Assembly (NCBI GenBank): GCA_034620365.1
Contig: JAQGEQ010000213.1
Span: 868,001 to 932,000, forward strand
Reading direction: 5' to 3'
DNA: 64,000 nt
Source of the DNA: Pegea sp. RAD2-039
Taxonomy: Eukaryota; Chordata; Thaliacea; Salpida; Salpidae
Shown here: positions 13,801 to 33,834 of the stretch, in pieces
How the letters are laid out: each line of letters opens with the position of its first letter
How positions within the stretch are numbered: position 1 is the first letter of the stretch
Translations under genes and position numbers: made by a program
Notes under the pieces: generated by a model
The model's input: the letters and a program-made list of their open reading frames with translations, nothing else
Told to the model about the DNA's origin: nothing
Databases searched by the model: none

Positions 13801-14868
13801 TGAAGTTTAAAATATTTTTCCAGATTCCATCACTAAAGCAAAAATCACCTCTTTTTAAATCAAGTTTTAAAATATTAACTAATTTTGTTGATATATACTG
13901 CTAGAATTTCAAGCAAAGTGTTGTTAGTGTAAGACTTCATATTTATTTTTAATATTGACAATTGTGTTCAAATGGAGTGCATTTATAGAGTTTGAAATGC
14001 TAATTAAGTCTGATAAAGTTTAAATTCAAATTAAGTTAAAAATTAACTTAAGATTAAAGTCTGATAAACAAATTCATCAGTCCTACAATAATGTAGATTT
14101 AACGTAAATCCACTACTTCTGCAGCAAATTGCAAGTATACGAATGGTGAAAAGAGAATATCAACATTTGATAAACTATAAATGCCATTCCAGCTTTTATT
14201 ACTTTTGATCTTTTAATTTGGTAACTCAAAAGTATTTTCATTTTCTGCTTTTATTTTGTATATTTTACTATTATTATGATTATTGATAATTTATAATTAA
14301 TTAGGAAACCATTTAAGCAAAAATAACATTTTGTCTGATTACTGCATAAAATGTAGGTGATTCCCCTATAAATTATAAGTTCAACTTCTTAGCAAAATAA
14401 AACAAAAAAATATTTTGTATAAATTTTTTAATGCTGCTTAAGCCTTATAATTTGATATTCTCACCAAAACTATTATTTTTTGTGTTCTATATTTTATAAA
14501 ATTATATCTGAAGCACTGTATATTGTTTTTCTATATTAATTTGTGACAATAAAAAGTCTCAATACTTTTAAGTTTAGAAAATGTAATTATTTATTTCGAT
14601 ATTTTAAACTTTGTAGAAAACTATAAAAATGAATAATTTTTTGCACCTTATATTTGTTTCATTTTACATGCTTTTATTTTATTAGATTTTTATATAAAAA
14701 GTTAATAGATAAAATTTGTTTCATAATGAACACCAAAAATGTTGAAAATCAAACAACCAATGGTTTGTTAAAAAATACTTTTAAATTATGTTATTATGCT
14801 ATTTTATTATATTAAAAATTCATATACTTTATTATATTACATCTTAAAATTCATTATATCAATTTTAA

Positions 14869-15913
14869 ATGAAAAAGCAAATATACTTTAGAAATAATTT
14901 TATGGAAATAGCATCTAATAATAAACTAATTTTAAGTATGGATGATTTTCTTACAGAATCATCTTTGAATAAGAGACCCTGTAGAACTAAAAAACAAAAA
15001 AAGTTTTTTGACGAAAGTGTACCTTATGCAGCAAAAAGTAAAAAAAATAAAACTGTTAAACAGTAAGTTTATAATAATTAATAATTTTGATTAAAAAGTT
15101 TATTTTTGAACTTATGAAATCAATTTTTAGCAATTTATTATTAAATAAAAGAATTTAAATTAAAATTTTTAATTGTTGAATTTAGAACTCTGAACACAAC
15201 GAAAAAAGATGGAAGTAATTTAATATCTAAAAAAGTGAGAAAATTTATTTTTAAAATTCTAGCAATTGAAGATAAATTTCAATATCTTCAATTTTTTGTT
15301 CAGTTAGCTAATGACGATGAGGCTGTTTGGCTTGATGCACTAGAAAAAGGGCAACTTGATGAGAACGGCTGCTTACCCAAATCACGTGACGTCCTACAGC
15401 TGACAGCTCGACAGAAAAACAAACTGATGTTTTCATCACACCCACAGAATTTTCTTAAAGAAATTGAAATCAAAGAGGAATTAAGTGAAGATGCAAGGAG
15501 GAAAAAAGAAGAAAAAAATCGTAGAAGAAGAATTCAAGTAGAAGTCCAGGAAAAGTTTTTTTCACATTGCTGTTATTAATTGTTCACAGGCAATCGCTAA
15601 AGCTGAAGAAAACAAACGGCAGACGATAGAGAAGCTGGTTAAAGTTGTATCAGGAAGTCATCAGAAAAGTGGAAAGAAATCAGTTGAAAAGATCCGAGCT
15701 CCGATGATCAGATATTTTTCTGATGCAGTAAAAACGATCCTTGTTTATCCCGAAGGATTTGATTTTCCTTTAAGAAGAGAAACATCCCGAGAACCTCCAC
15801 AAATCCGAATGTGTGAAGTTTGTAATGTAAATCGTCGAAAGTATGATTGTTCGAAATCACATACAGCTCTGTGTAGTCTTGAATGTTATCGAAAGAATTT
15901 AAGTTCAATTTAA
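14869..15913 (+). CDS. INO80B: INO80 chromatin-remodelling complex subunit B (PAPA-1 and HIT zinc finger)
   Basis: Four exons (14869-15062, 15186-15234, 15304-15537, 15590-15913) give about 266 residues, in frame throughout. The middle carries the PAPA-1-like region: LTARQKNKL, then a Lys/Arg/Glu-rich helix (EDARRKKEEKNRRRR) and AEENKRQTIEKL. The C-terminus has a HIT-type zinc finger: CEVCNVNRRKYDC then CSLECYRKN. This combination is characteristic of INO80B (yeast Ies2), a nuclear subunit needed for INO80 nucleosome sliding. The exon 3 donor is ambiguous: CAA|GTAGAA and GAA|GTCCAG both keep frame, differing by two residues. The start is the first ATG after an AT-rich leader. Confidence 0.9.
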
Positions 15914-16120
15914 AAATATTTTTGTCGAATTACTTTTGTAAATACAAAGTTTTGTAATTTAGTTTAAATTACAATGATTTCAATTCCTTTTTTACTTTAT
16001 ATTTTATTTTTTAGTTTTACAATAATTTAAAATAATTGACTATAAATCATAAAAAGTTTAACAATTTTATTACTAGCCTTTGTATGAGATACATTTTTGT
16101 ATTAAGTATTTATTTACTCA

Positions 16121-17060
16121 ACACGTGGCTGCGAGTGAAAAATTAATAGCTCTTGTGGCAAAGTATCAGGAGCGAAAAGAGAAGAAAGGTCTTAAGTATC
16201 ACAATCTAAACTAATTGAGAAAAAACAAGACCACTACTATAGAGGCTTAGGTAGACTGAAAAATTATTGATCAAAAGTTTAATATAAAAAAATAGAAGTG
16301 AGGTAATTGGTATTTTCATATATCACATGTCAAGGAAATTACTTAAATCATATCTTTTTAGAATAATCTTTAAAATTGTGATACAATTTGATGTAGTGAT
16401 GGATTCGGAAAGGGAATTTTCACTTTATTTAAAAAGTTAAATTTTGAATTAAATTCTAAGGAAGTATGGAAAGTTGGGGATCTTTAAAGTATTCTATGAA
16501 GTTAAGATGTATAAACTAATTATAATTTTAAATAAGTAATACAAGATCTGAAAAAGGCAAAAGAAAAATATGAGGTGAACAACTAAATATTTTTTGTCTC
16601 AAAAGATCGGAGTTTTGTATGAAATTGATGAATCAAATCTGAACAAAAAACTTATTTATTGGTGAGCTCACTCATGAAATATAAATATTCCCAGATCGTT
16701 CATGATAATAATAAAGTTAAACTGTCTGCAAGTTTACCACAATGAGATGTGAAACTTCGTCAAAAGCTTGGTGAATATCTGTATAGATGGTTGTTAAATT
16801 ATTTGCTGAGGAATACAGCCACTAGTGGAGACAGGAGGGATGACTTTAAGGAATCGAAGCAGAGAGCAAATTGCTGTTAAGATAATTTGGATTTTCTGTG
16901 AGATTATCAATTCAAAAACTGAGCACTTTTTAATGAAAAATTGATAATTTAGTTTATCTGTCTCCTATTTGAGATATTTTCTAGAAATAGGTTCTGAAAT
17001 ATTTTGCGCCAGTTTACATTAAACTGATTTATATTAATTAAAAAATTATTTTTTACTTTA
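16121..17060 (-). mobile_element. Decayed non-LTR retrotransposon copy
   Basis: On the minus strand near 16770-16800 the frame reads DIHQAFDEVSH, matching the LINE reverse-transcriptase motif around (L)D(x)xxAFDxVxH. Two parts recur elsewhere: the TTTGATGTAGTGATGG.GTCGG stretch at 16388-16410 is nearly repeated at 50152-50175, and CTTAAGTATCA near 16192 followed by a similar 60-bp stretch recurs at 56080-56150. Many stops are present, so it is an old, dead copy downstream of INO80B. Confidence 0.6.
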
Positions 17061-17595
17061 ACGACTTCTTGAAGGAAATCCCGGATGTTTATTTTTTAAA
17101 AAAGCTATCAAATTTTTAACAAATTTCTAGGCTACTTGCGAAGAAGTAACTTCATCAGTGATTCTCAGGCGTGAAAATTCAGCTGTTTTATTTCTTCAAA
17201 TTCACTGTTTCTAACCTTCAACAGAAATTGAATTTCGGAATGAGACAAGAACTGAAGATTTTCAAGAACTCAAGAGTTTGGAATTTTGAGCAGTTTATCA
17301 GGGATACTATCTCAATGTGATCTAAATTATTTCTATAATAACTCTAATATTTTATTTGTTCTTTTTTATATCGAGTTACCAGCCACCGTTCTTTCAAGAC
17401 TGTTTTTACTGAAAAATTTCGGTTTCAGAACTCAATTTTAATCTGGAGACTTTTACTTAGAAGTTGAACTCTTTTCTACACTAACCTGACTAATGATCTT
17501 CTAAACATTTCTACTTTAAACTTTCTTTATATTTTGTTAAAGATGTCAAATAAATTTATTTTTTTAAACTTTATTAGATGCTAATTAGAAGAAAA

Positions 17596-18262
17596 TCAAC
17601 CAAAGAGATCAAAACCCATATCATCATCGGATTCTTCTTCAGATTCTTCCTTCTTAGCTTCCTCTTTAGCTTCTATAATTCAATATAAAATTGAAAATTT
17701 TGAATTTAATACTATTTCTATAAATTGTCGCTATTAGTTTCTTTATAAACAATAAGCTGTTGATTTTCCTTCAGGTAAATCCGTTGAACAAAACCAGTGT
17801 TCACCGGGTAAGAATCATGAAGGAATAAATTGAGTAAAAACAAAATCTTACCTTCAGCAGGAGCATCAGTTGAAGCACCAGCGGCACTAGTTGCACCACC
17901 AGAGGGCACACTTGCCAATTTAGTGAGACCTAAGAGGAAATAGTCCAATGAGATTGTGACAAGAAACTAATTACTTAGTAAGTAAATGAGTTATCAGTTT
18001 TAAAAAATTGACATCATTGCATTCAGGCGAAAGATGGTAATTAAATCATCATTTTTATGCTTGTGAAATTAAATTAAAAGTTGTTCAAACCTTCAGCCAT
18101 CACTTCATCAACACTCTTGCCATCGAGTTGCTTGATGACCAAATTTAATTTGTCATCATCAGCATCGATTCCAACACTTGCAAGAATTTGTTTAATATCA
18201 TCACCAGATGGATTTGAGTTGCCACCAAGGGCAGCCAATAGGTAAGCTGCAACGTAACGCAT
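17596..18262 (-). CDS. RPLP2: 60S acidic ribosomal protein P2
   Basis: Three coding exons (18091-18262, 17852-17929, 17596-17672) total 327 bp, 108 residues, the usual P2 length. The N-terminus MRYVAAYLLAALGGNSNPS and the SVDEVMAEG segment are P2 hallmarks. A Gly/Ala/Ser hinge follows, and the acidic tail ends in the conserved DDDMGFDLFG that contacts elongation factors and ribosome-inactivating proteins. P2 pairs with P1 and binds P0 to form the stalk of the large subunit. A probable non-coding first exon lies at 18839-18891, with a splice acceptor (TTTCTAG|A) directly in front of the ATG. The introns appear to host C/D-box snoRNAs, as ribosomal-protein genes often do. Confidence 0.96.
17766..17825 (-). 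ncRNA. Possible third C/D-box snoRNA in RPLP2 intron 2
   Basis: On the minus strand a 5-bp perfect flanking stem (TTCCT at 17825-17821 with AGGAA at 17770-17766) brackets a C-like box ATGATTC (17818-17812) and a D box CTGA (17774-17771). The C box departs from RTGATGA at its last two positions and I recognise no rRNA target for the sequence before the D box (CAACGGATTTAC). The spacing fits a snoRNA; the weak C box keeps this tentative. Confidence 0.35.
17994..18056 (-). ncRNA. C/D-box snoRNA in RPLP2 intron 1, predicted 28S guide
   Basis: Minus strand: C box ATGATGA at 18052-18046, then TTTAATTACCATCTTTCGC, D' box CTGA at 18026-18023, C' box TGATGTC near 18016-18010, and D box CTGA at 17997-17994. 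The 11 bases ACCATCTTTCG just before D' are complementary to the conserved 28S rRNA stretch CGAAAGAUGGU. By the D+5 rule the target would be the second A of GAAAG, which I believe is the site served by human SNORD32/SNORD51 and yeast snR39. Its layout matches the snoRNA at 18318-18386 box for box. The outer stem is weak. Confidence 0.72.
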
Positions 18263-18317
18263 TCTAGAAAGAAAATATTTTTGATTATTGATAAATAATG
18301 ATTAGCAAATTTCTGTT

Positions 18318-18386
18318 TGCCTCAGATTCAAAGTTAACATCAAATTTTTCAGTCGAAAGATGGTGTTGAAAAAATCATCATTGGCA
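18318..18386 (-). ncRNA. C/D-box snoRNA in RPLP2 5'-UTR intron, predicted 28S guide
   Basis: Minus strand: outer stem TGCC (18386-18383) pairs with GGCA (18321-18318). Inside lie the C box ATGATGA (18381-18375), the D' box CTGA (18352-18349), the C' box TGATGTT (18342-18336) and the D box CTGA (18325-18322). The 12 bases CACCATCTTTCG one base before D' are a perfect complement of the 28S rRNA stretch CGAAAGAUGGUG. All canonical elements are present, so this is the strongest RNA gene in the window. It would be released from the spliced intron and guide 2'-O-methylation. Confidence 0.82.
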
Positions 18387-18838
18387 TTAAAAATTGGAGA
18401 ATAAATAGATTGTAATATATTACATAAAAATTGAAACTTCAAAACACGAAATAAAAACATTTAAATTATAAAAAAATTAAACAATAGGTAAACTTAGATG
18501 ATCTACATTGATGCTTAAGTTCGAAATTAATAAAAAGAATAATCTAATATTTTCATGACAACTACTGACATAATGTCGAAATGGAAAAAACCAGTGCTTA
18601 ACTAATTATTATATAAGTTAGTATAACTATTTAATTGAGACTAGATGAAAAGAAAAAAGTCACAATAACATTTATGCCCAAAGGAGATATAATTAAGTAA
18701 ACATATTTAAATAATACTAAATATCTATACAAAATATTGATTTAGAGCTTATGATTTACCCATACAGATTGGTAATATAAAAAAATCGAATAAATAGCAC
18801 ATTATCTAAACGAAACTATGTAAGAAATTAAAACTCAC

Positions 18839-18891
18839 TTTTAAGTCGTGTGACACGAAACGAGACGAGCGAACAGAAGTTATCAAAGAGG
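18839..18891 (-). promoter_or_regulatory. Probable RPLP2 5'-UTR exon with TOP-like start
   Basis: On the minus strand CCTCTTT (18891-18885) resembles a 5' terminal oligopyrimidine start, typical of translation-machinery genes. About 50 bp later comes a good donor, AAAA|GTGAGT (18838-18833). The matching acceptor TTTCTAG|A is immediately upstream of the RPLP2 ATG at 18262. The local GC content is well above the surroundings, as expected at a promoter. Confidence 0.6.
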
Positions 18892-20039
18892 CCTAACACA
18901 ACCTGACTAGCAATACTACAACAAAATTACCACTAGTGGCAGTAAAGAACAGCATAAAAGTACTATAAATGTTACAATATACACCAACCTTTTTTGATAT
19001 AAGATTTAGGCAAATAAAAATACTGTAAATAATATTAAGTACTAAAATATAAGTATGAACAAATTTAAAATTGCCAATGTAGCTTAAAAATGAATCTTAA
19101 AAAAGTAAGATAACTTAAATACATTCGAATTTAACAGCAAAGAAGGATTAAATACGATAACAAATATAGCAGCAAGTTAATAAAAAATATAGATTAACTC
19201 TTAGACAACTATTTTTGATTTTTTATAAGTTTAAGTGACAGTAAAGAAAGATTCTAATGAAGAAGTTGAAAAAAATTTTTTGTGCAAAAAATTAAAACAG
19301 TAATTGTACTCTACCTAAAGCTGCATTTTACTGTTACTAATAATTTAGCAACCTTGATTCTACAAAGGTTTGATTACTTCAGCTACTTATTTTCAACTGC
19401 AGAATTTTACGCATTATTAAAAAGTACATTATGATTAGAAATAAGAGTTTTTTTAATTTAGCAACCAATCTTAAGAAAAAAGGGTACAAATACGCAGCAA
19501 GAACAGTTTTGGCAAAGTTTTATTCATGACTTTCAACAAATTTGGATTTGAGATAGATTTACAGCAAACCTTTTTTATTAGAAGCACGGCTAAAAAAAGC
19601 TTTTATTTTTACCAATTAGAAAAAGTTTATGGTGTAGCATCTCAACTTGTTAAAACTTGACGAACAAAACTAAACCTAATATATTATAAACTTTTTTTTC
19701 AATATTCACCCTTAAAAAACTTTTTAAATTTATCTTATTTAAACTTTTAAACTTTAAAATTTATCTTAAAGTCTTAACAATTAGTTTGTTTTCTAACAGC
19801 GCACAAAAATAACTTATTATAGGTTTTAATACATAGGCAAAGTGAAAAATCAGAACATAGTGGAGAAATAAGTATAAAACAGTTAAATGTACCAATCAGA
19901 AATGAAAATGAAAACATTTCTAGGAAAGAAATTGTGTGAAATAAATATACGATTTTCAAAAAGACTTTAATCTTACTTTTTAATTTGATTTTATTGAATA
20001 TAGATAATTTGCATTTGTAAAAACCATCTCACTTAGTGT

Positions 20040-22000
20040 TAACAAAACTTTTAATCGAATTTATTTTCAGTTTGACTAAAAAATTGCGGTCCGTAAAGAA
20101 ATAATTAACCTTAAGATCTTCGATCGTTCTATCAATGATACTGCATGCTGCTCTATATTCCACCACGAGCTAACAAATGCGAAAAGTATTTTTTATAGCT
20201 ATGGGTTAATAGTACCACTGCCTTATTCTCAGTTAGAGAAGCCTTAAGGTATATAAAGGCTATTGGAGTAAACATAGGCAGAGTACCAACAATTCGTTAA
20301 CCTCGAAGTCGCTGTGAGTTCATTAATCTGTATCATCGAATAACAGATCCATGGATTGGTGGTGTTAGCTCAGCACACGCTGCTCTCCACTATAATAAAA
20401 TCCAGAAAGATAAACAGAAAAAAAAGGTAAGGGAAAAGCCATCGATAATTTTCAATAATATTTTGAACTGGAAGATACAATTTAATTGATGATGACTTTC
20501 TGTTGTCTATCATTGAGAGATTGCTTATTCCAAGTAAGATTGGTGTAAAATTTTGAAGAAGGTACAAAGGATAATGAATAATCAAAGGCACTTAGTGCAG
20601 TTTGATTTATAGAATAAATAAAACACTTTAAAAAACAAGATATAAATTTTTCAGGTGTTTGAGTTAGTTTGTCTTAAAGATTGTGGACGGCAGTTGTCTT
20701 TGAGATTTATAGCTAAAGTTGAAGGTTTAAAATTTAAAAATCACTGAGATGAATATTTTTAATTTTTATCAATAAGGGGTTATGGATGGTTGGTGTTTAG
20801 AATCTACGTGAAGAACCGTTAGGAAAGAGTTTTTAATGGAGCAAACCTTGGAATGAAATTATTCATAATTAGGATAAAATTACCATAGAAAGACTGTAAT
20901 TATAGCTCTTTGTTAACATTTTCAAAGAGAAAAGAATATATAGGTGTTAATCATTAAACGGTAATTATGTTGATCGATTTATTCTTCATTTGGTAATAGA
21001 TTTCAACATGAATCTTGTCGAAAAGTAAAAATTTTTTTCAATTTTTCTAAAAAAATGTTGGCTTTCAGCTCACTTAAAGTAATTTTTAGCAGAATTTTTA
21101 GCTCTTCTCCATCATCAAGTCAAGCTGATTATTTTTAGCAAGTACAAGTAAACATTTGTTATTTCTGACTATGAAAGGTTTCTCTATTTGATTAGCAGGC
21201 TCAGTCTTAATGAACTTTATGTCTTTTAAGAGCTTTTAACTATTAAATATTTTGAAGTTTGGTATATAATAAAAATATAAAAATAAAAGTACCGGTGAAA
21301 ATGGGAGTAAAATTATATTATCTAATAGGGGGTGTAATATTTAGACTAATTGCCAAAGATCATAAAGAATAAGGCACAACAGAATATGATTCTGGATTTT
21401 GAAAATGCAAATGGAGAACTCAAATTCATATTCTGAAAAATAGAAATACAAAGTTCATCTTGTTTGACCTTTTGATAAAAAAATCAATTATATATTATTA
21501 TTACAAAATTAGATTAATTACATAGAATTATCTCGTAAAGTCGAAATGTCAACTTGAGAGAAGCAGAAAGTTGATTTAAAAGATCTGAAGCTAAACGACC
21601 GATTCATTAATCATTCATTGATAATGGCAAAATTTCAACAACTATCCTTTAACAACTCGAGCAGAATCTCATTTTTCAAACAGCCAGTTTTTTTGTAGAC
21701 CAACTTTTGATTGGTTGAGTATAAATTTTAATGGATTTCATCAAAGCATTAAATGCTGAGATTTTGGAGTTTTAGCAGATCAGTTTAGCTGAAAAGTCAG
21801 AAAGCGTCATGATTTGTATCTGACAGATTTTAAGCCATTTTGATAAGATACTTTGATATCATCCTTCATCAGAGACAGCATACACCAATTTTAGAAAAGT
21901 TAAATAAATTAGTAACTGCTTATTTTTTTATTGAGGAAACTTGATTGACTTGTTTAGCACCTCCATATATATTCTGGACATCAGTGTACAAGAGCTTCTG
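20040..22000 (-). mobile_element. Decayed non-LTR retrotransposon copy or cluster
   Basis: Minus strand near 20650-20690 reads TTAVHNL.DKLTQTPEKF, the counterpart of the RT-like string at 13670. The segment 21043-21240 is about 90 percent identical to 56637-56830, in the same orientation. The stretch 21541-21600 is related to 55590-55650. The copy is full of stops and internally deleted. Confidence 0.6.
21043..21240. repeat. Dispersed repeat, near-identical to 56637-56830
   Basis: About 195 bp running from TTTCTAAAAAAATGTTGGCT to GTCTTTTAAGAGCTTTTAAC, repeated 35.6 kb away with a few indels and substitutions. Flanking sequence diverges abruptly on both sides. Read on the minus strand it suggests a coding stretch upstream of the RT domain of the retrotransposon family. 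Confidence 0.9.
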
Positions 22001-24381
22001 ACCTTGGGTTTAATTTTTCTGGTCCTGCTTTAATATATCGAGCGTTATGTTATGTTAGGTGTTTCTAAGTCCACTATAAATCTTTAGCTTAATAGAGTAA
22101 AACTACTTAGACTTTGCTCAACAAGCTATTTTAAGTCTTTGGATAAATAGATCAGAAGAGCAGAGTAAGCCAATTGTTTCTTTTAAGTTCTCTTTACTTT
22201 GATGGAAAGTTCAAAAACCGTATTTATATGAATATAAATGCAATGGAATAATAATTTATCAGTGATTACGCAATTAACTAAATTAGTTCATCACGCAATT
22301 AAGATGGTTTCATGCTTTGTAGAGCACATAAGAGTTTTTTTTAGATTATCGATTTTATTTTAGCACCTTTACAAGCTTTCAATGATGATGGGCTCATATC
22401 ACGTGAAGAAATTCTATAACAACAAAAATTAAAATTTATTACTTAAATTCAAAGTGATTTATAGCTTTTATTTTGTTTTTGTATTAAACACGTTAGTATT
22501 TACAATATTTTACAAATTATAAATTAAATTCTACGATGTCACTCTTTGTAACTCTTTTAAAGCAAGTTTATTATTTTATATTTATTATTTCAGCGGCAAA
22601 AATTGAAAAAACATTCTTTTTGATAATAAAGTGTTTCTGAAACATTTTTAGTATCTAAAATTTCGTTTGGAAACTCTTACAGCGGCAACAATGCACCACA
22701 AACCGACGAGGCCTGTATTTTCTATATCATTTAAAAAAAATTACCTTTATTTTTTTAAGATGCAATCTAATTAAAATTTATTTTTTTTACCTATAAAATG
22801 ATTTTATATTGTTTTTGAAAAAAATAAAAGAAATTGCAGCTCGAGTATATTATTCAAATATTATAAGTTGAATAAGTTATGATAGTAGATTTGAGAATTA
22901 TAAAATTTAGTATTTAAAAAAATTACTTCTAAATATGAGTTTAGTTGACGTTTCTAAAAGTTTAAATTTTCATTTAGTTGATGTGAGTACTATTTTTGTA
23001 TTACTATTAACTATATTTTGATACTAATGTAGATGATTATTGTTTTATTATAATTTTTGCTTTAGTTTTTAAAAATTGATTTTAATGACTTTTTATATTT
23101 ATGTAATTATTTTGTAAATTATGTAAGCATAGTGAAGCTATAATTTTTTTAATACCTTTTATAAGTTCAGTTAATTTTATAACTTTTAATATTTGTGGTA
23201 TTTACTAATCTTCATCATTTATTGTTAATTTTATGATATTTATCAAAATAATTTATAAATACAATTTGTATAAATTCTTTTCTTATTCTTTTTAGTGTTT
23301 GACTTTTTTAAATGGGATGACAATCAAAAAACTGCTTTTGTATTTATTATATATTTTTTTAAATATAACTTTCATTCATTTGATTGTTTTTTTCATCTGA
23401 TTAAATTTTTATAATTTAAAAACTAATTTCATTAAACAAGTTCATATTTTCTATTTATTTCATTTTTCATCATTTCAACAAACTATTTTATTATTTGTTT
23501 AATCATGCAGATAACAAATTATATAGTTCTTAAAGTTAAGACAAAAAATCTACAAAATGAGAAAAATAAACAAAAAAGGTTTAAAATAAGTAATAAAAAA
23601 ATAATATAGAAAGTATCAAAACACTACAGAGGTAAATATAAGTTAGAAATAAAGAACATTTTGAAGGTTGAAAAATTAACTTAACTGAATTTAATATGAA
23701 GATTGTATTGCTTTTTTGAGCTTTTTATAAGCTATTGTTTTATACTTAATTTTATATTTTCAAATCTCTCATATAAAAATCAAAGACTAATTTATTAAGA
23801 TTTTTGAAATTTCTTCAACTTTATTCTTTTTGTAGATTGATGCTTTTTATGATTTAGTTTTTTAAGTCTGTTAAGAATTCTTTAAATTTTCCAAATTTTA
23901 TTTTGTTTTCATTTAATTGTTAATAAGTAATTTCTTTTTACTTAGATTGGTTTTTGGACATATTGATAGAAGTAAAAAATTTAAATACATTTTAATCTAT
24001 TGTTACTAGCCTTTGAGTAGTATGTACTATTTATGTAAAAATATTCTTTGATAAAAATTGATTGTACTTATATGTGTAAAATTTTGTTCACATGTATATT
24101 GTGTTTTTGTCTAAAGTATTTTAGTTTTTCATTATAATGTCTTTGGTTATTGTTTTAATATTTTTTATTTAACTAATTTATATTTTAGTATTATATTTAA
24201 TCTAACAAAATTATACTGACATTCAAATTGTTTATAATTGTTAAACTGAATAAATCTTAGATGTAATTACTTCATTTATTTTTTGAACTTTGATTAAAAT
24301 CTTTCAAACATTTTAAGGCTCAAAAATTTTTATTTTTTATAAAAGCTAAAAATTGAGTTTTGAACTAAAGTTTAGTTAGAA

Positions 24382-33834
<9,453 letters not shown>

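Larger units (their letters stand above)
12398..14868. other. Intergenic with AAT microsatellite and retrotransposon fragment
   Basis: Between divergent EXOC8 and INO80B. Contains an AAT/AATCT microsatellite at about 13041-13075 and a decayed reverse-transcriptase fragment (13130-13800). The remainder is AT-rich with no supported gene. Confidence 0.6.
18892..24381. other. Long intergenic region between RPLP2 and PRPF8
   Basis: Divergent promoter interval. It contains retrotransposon debris at 20040-22000 and is otherwise very AT-rich. A small higher-GC patch at 22680-22720 (GCGGCAACAATGCACCAC and following) stands out and could be a promoter or 5' exon, without further support. No protein gene is supported. 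Confidence 0.6.

Noticed and set aside
20355-20400. tRNA box-A-like string GTTAGCTCAG
   Set aside because: No box B or cloverleaf follows; chance or a worn SINE head at most.
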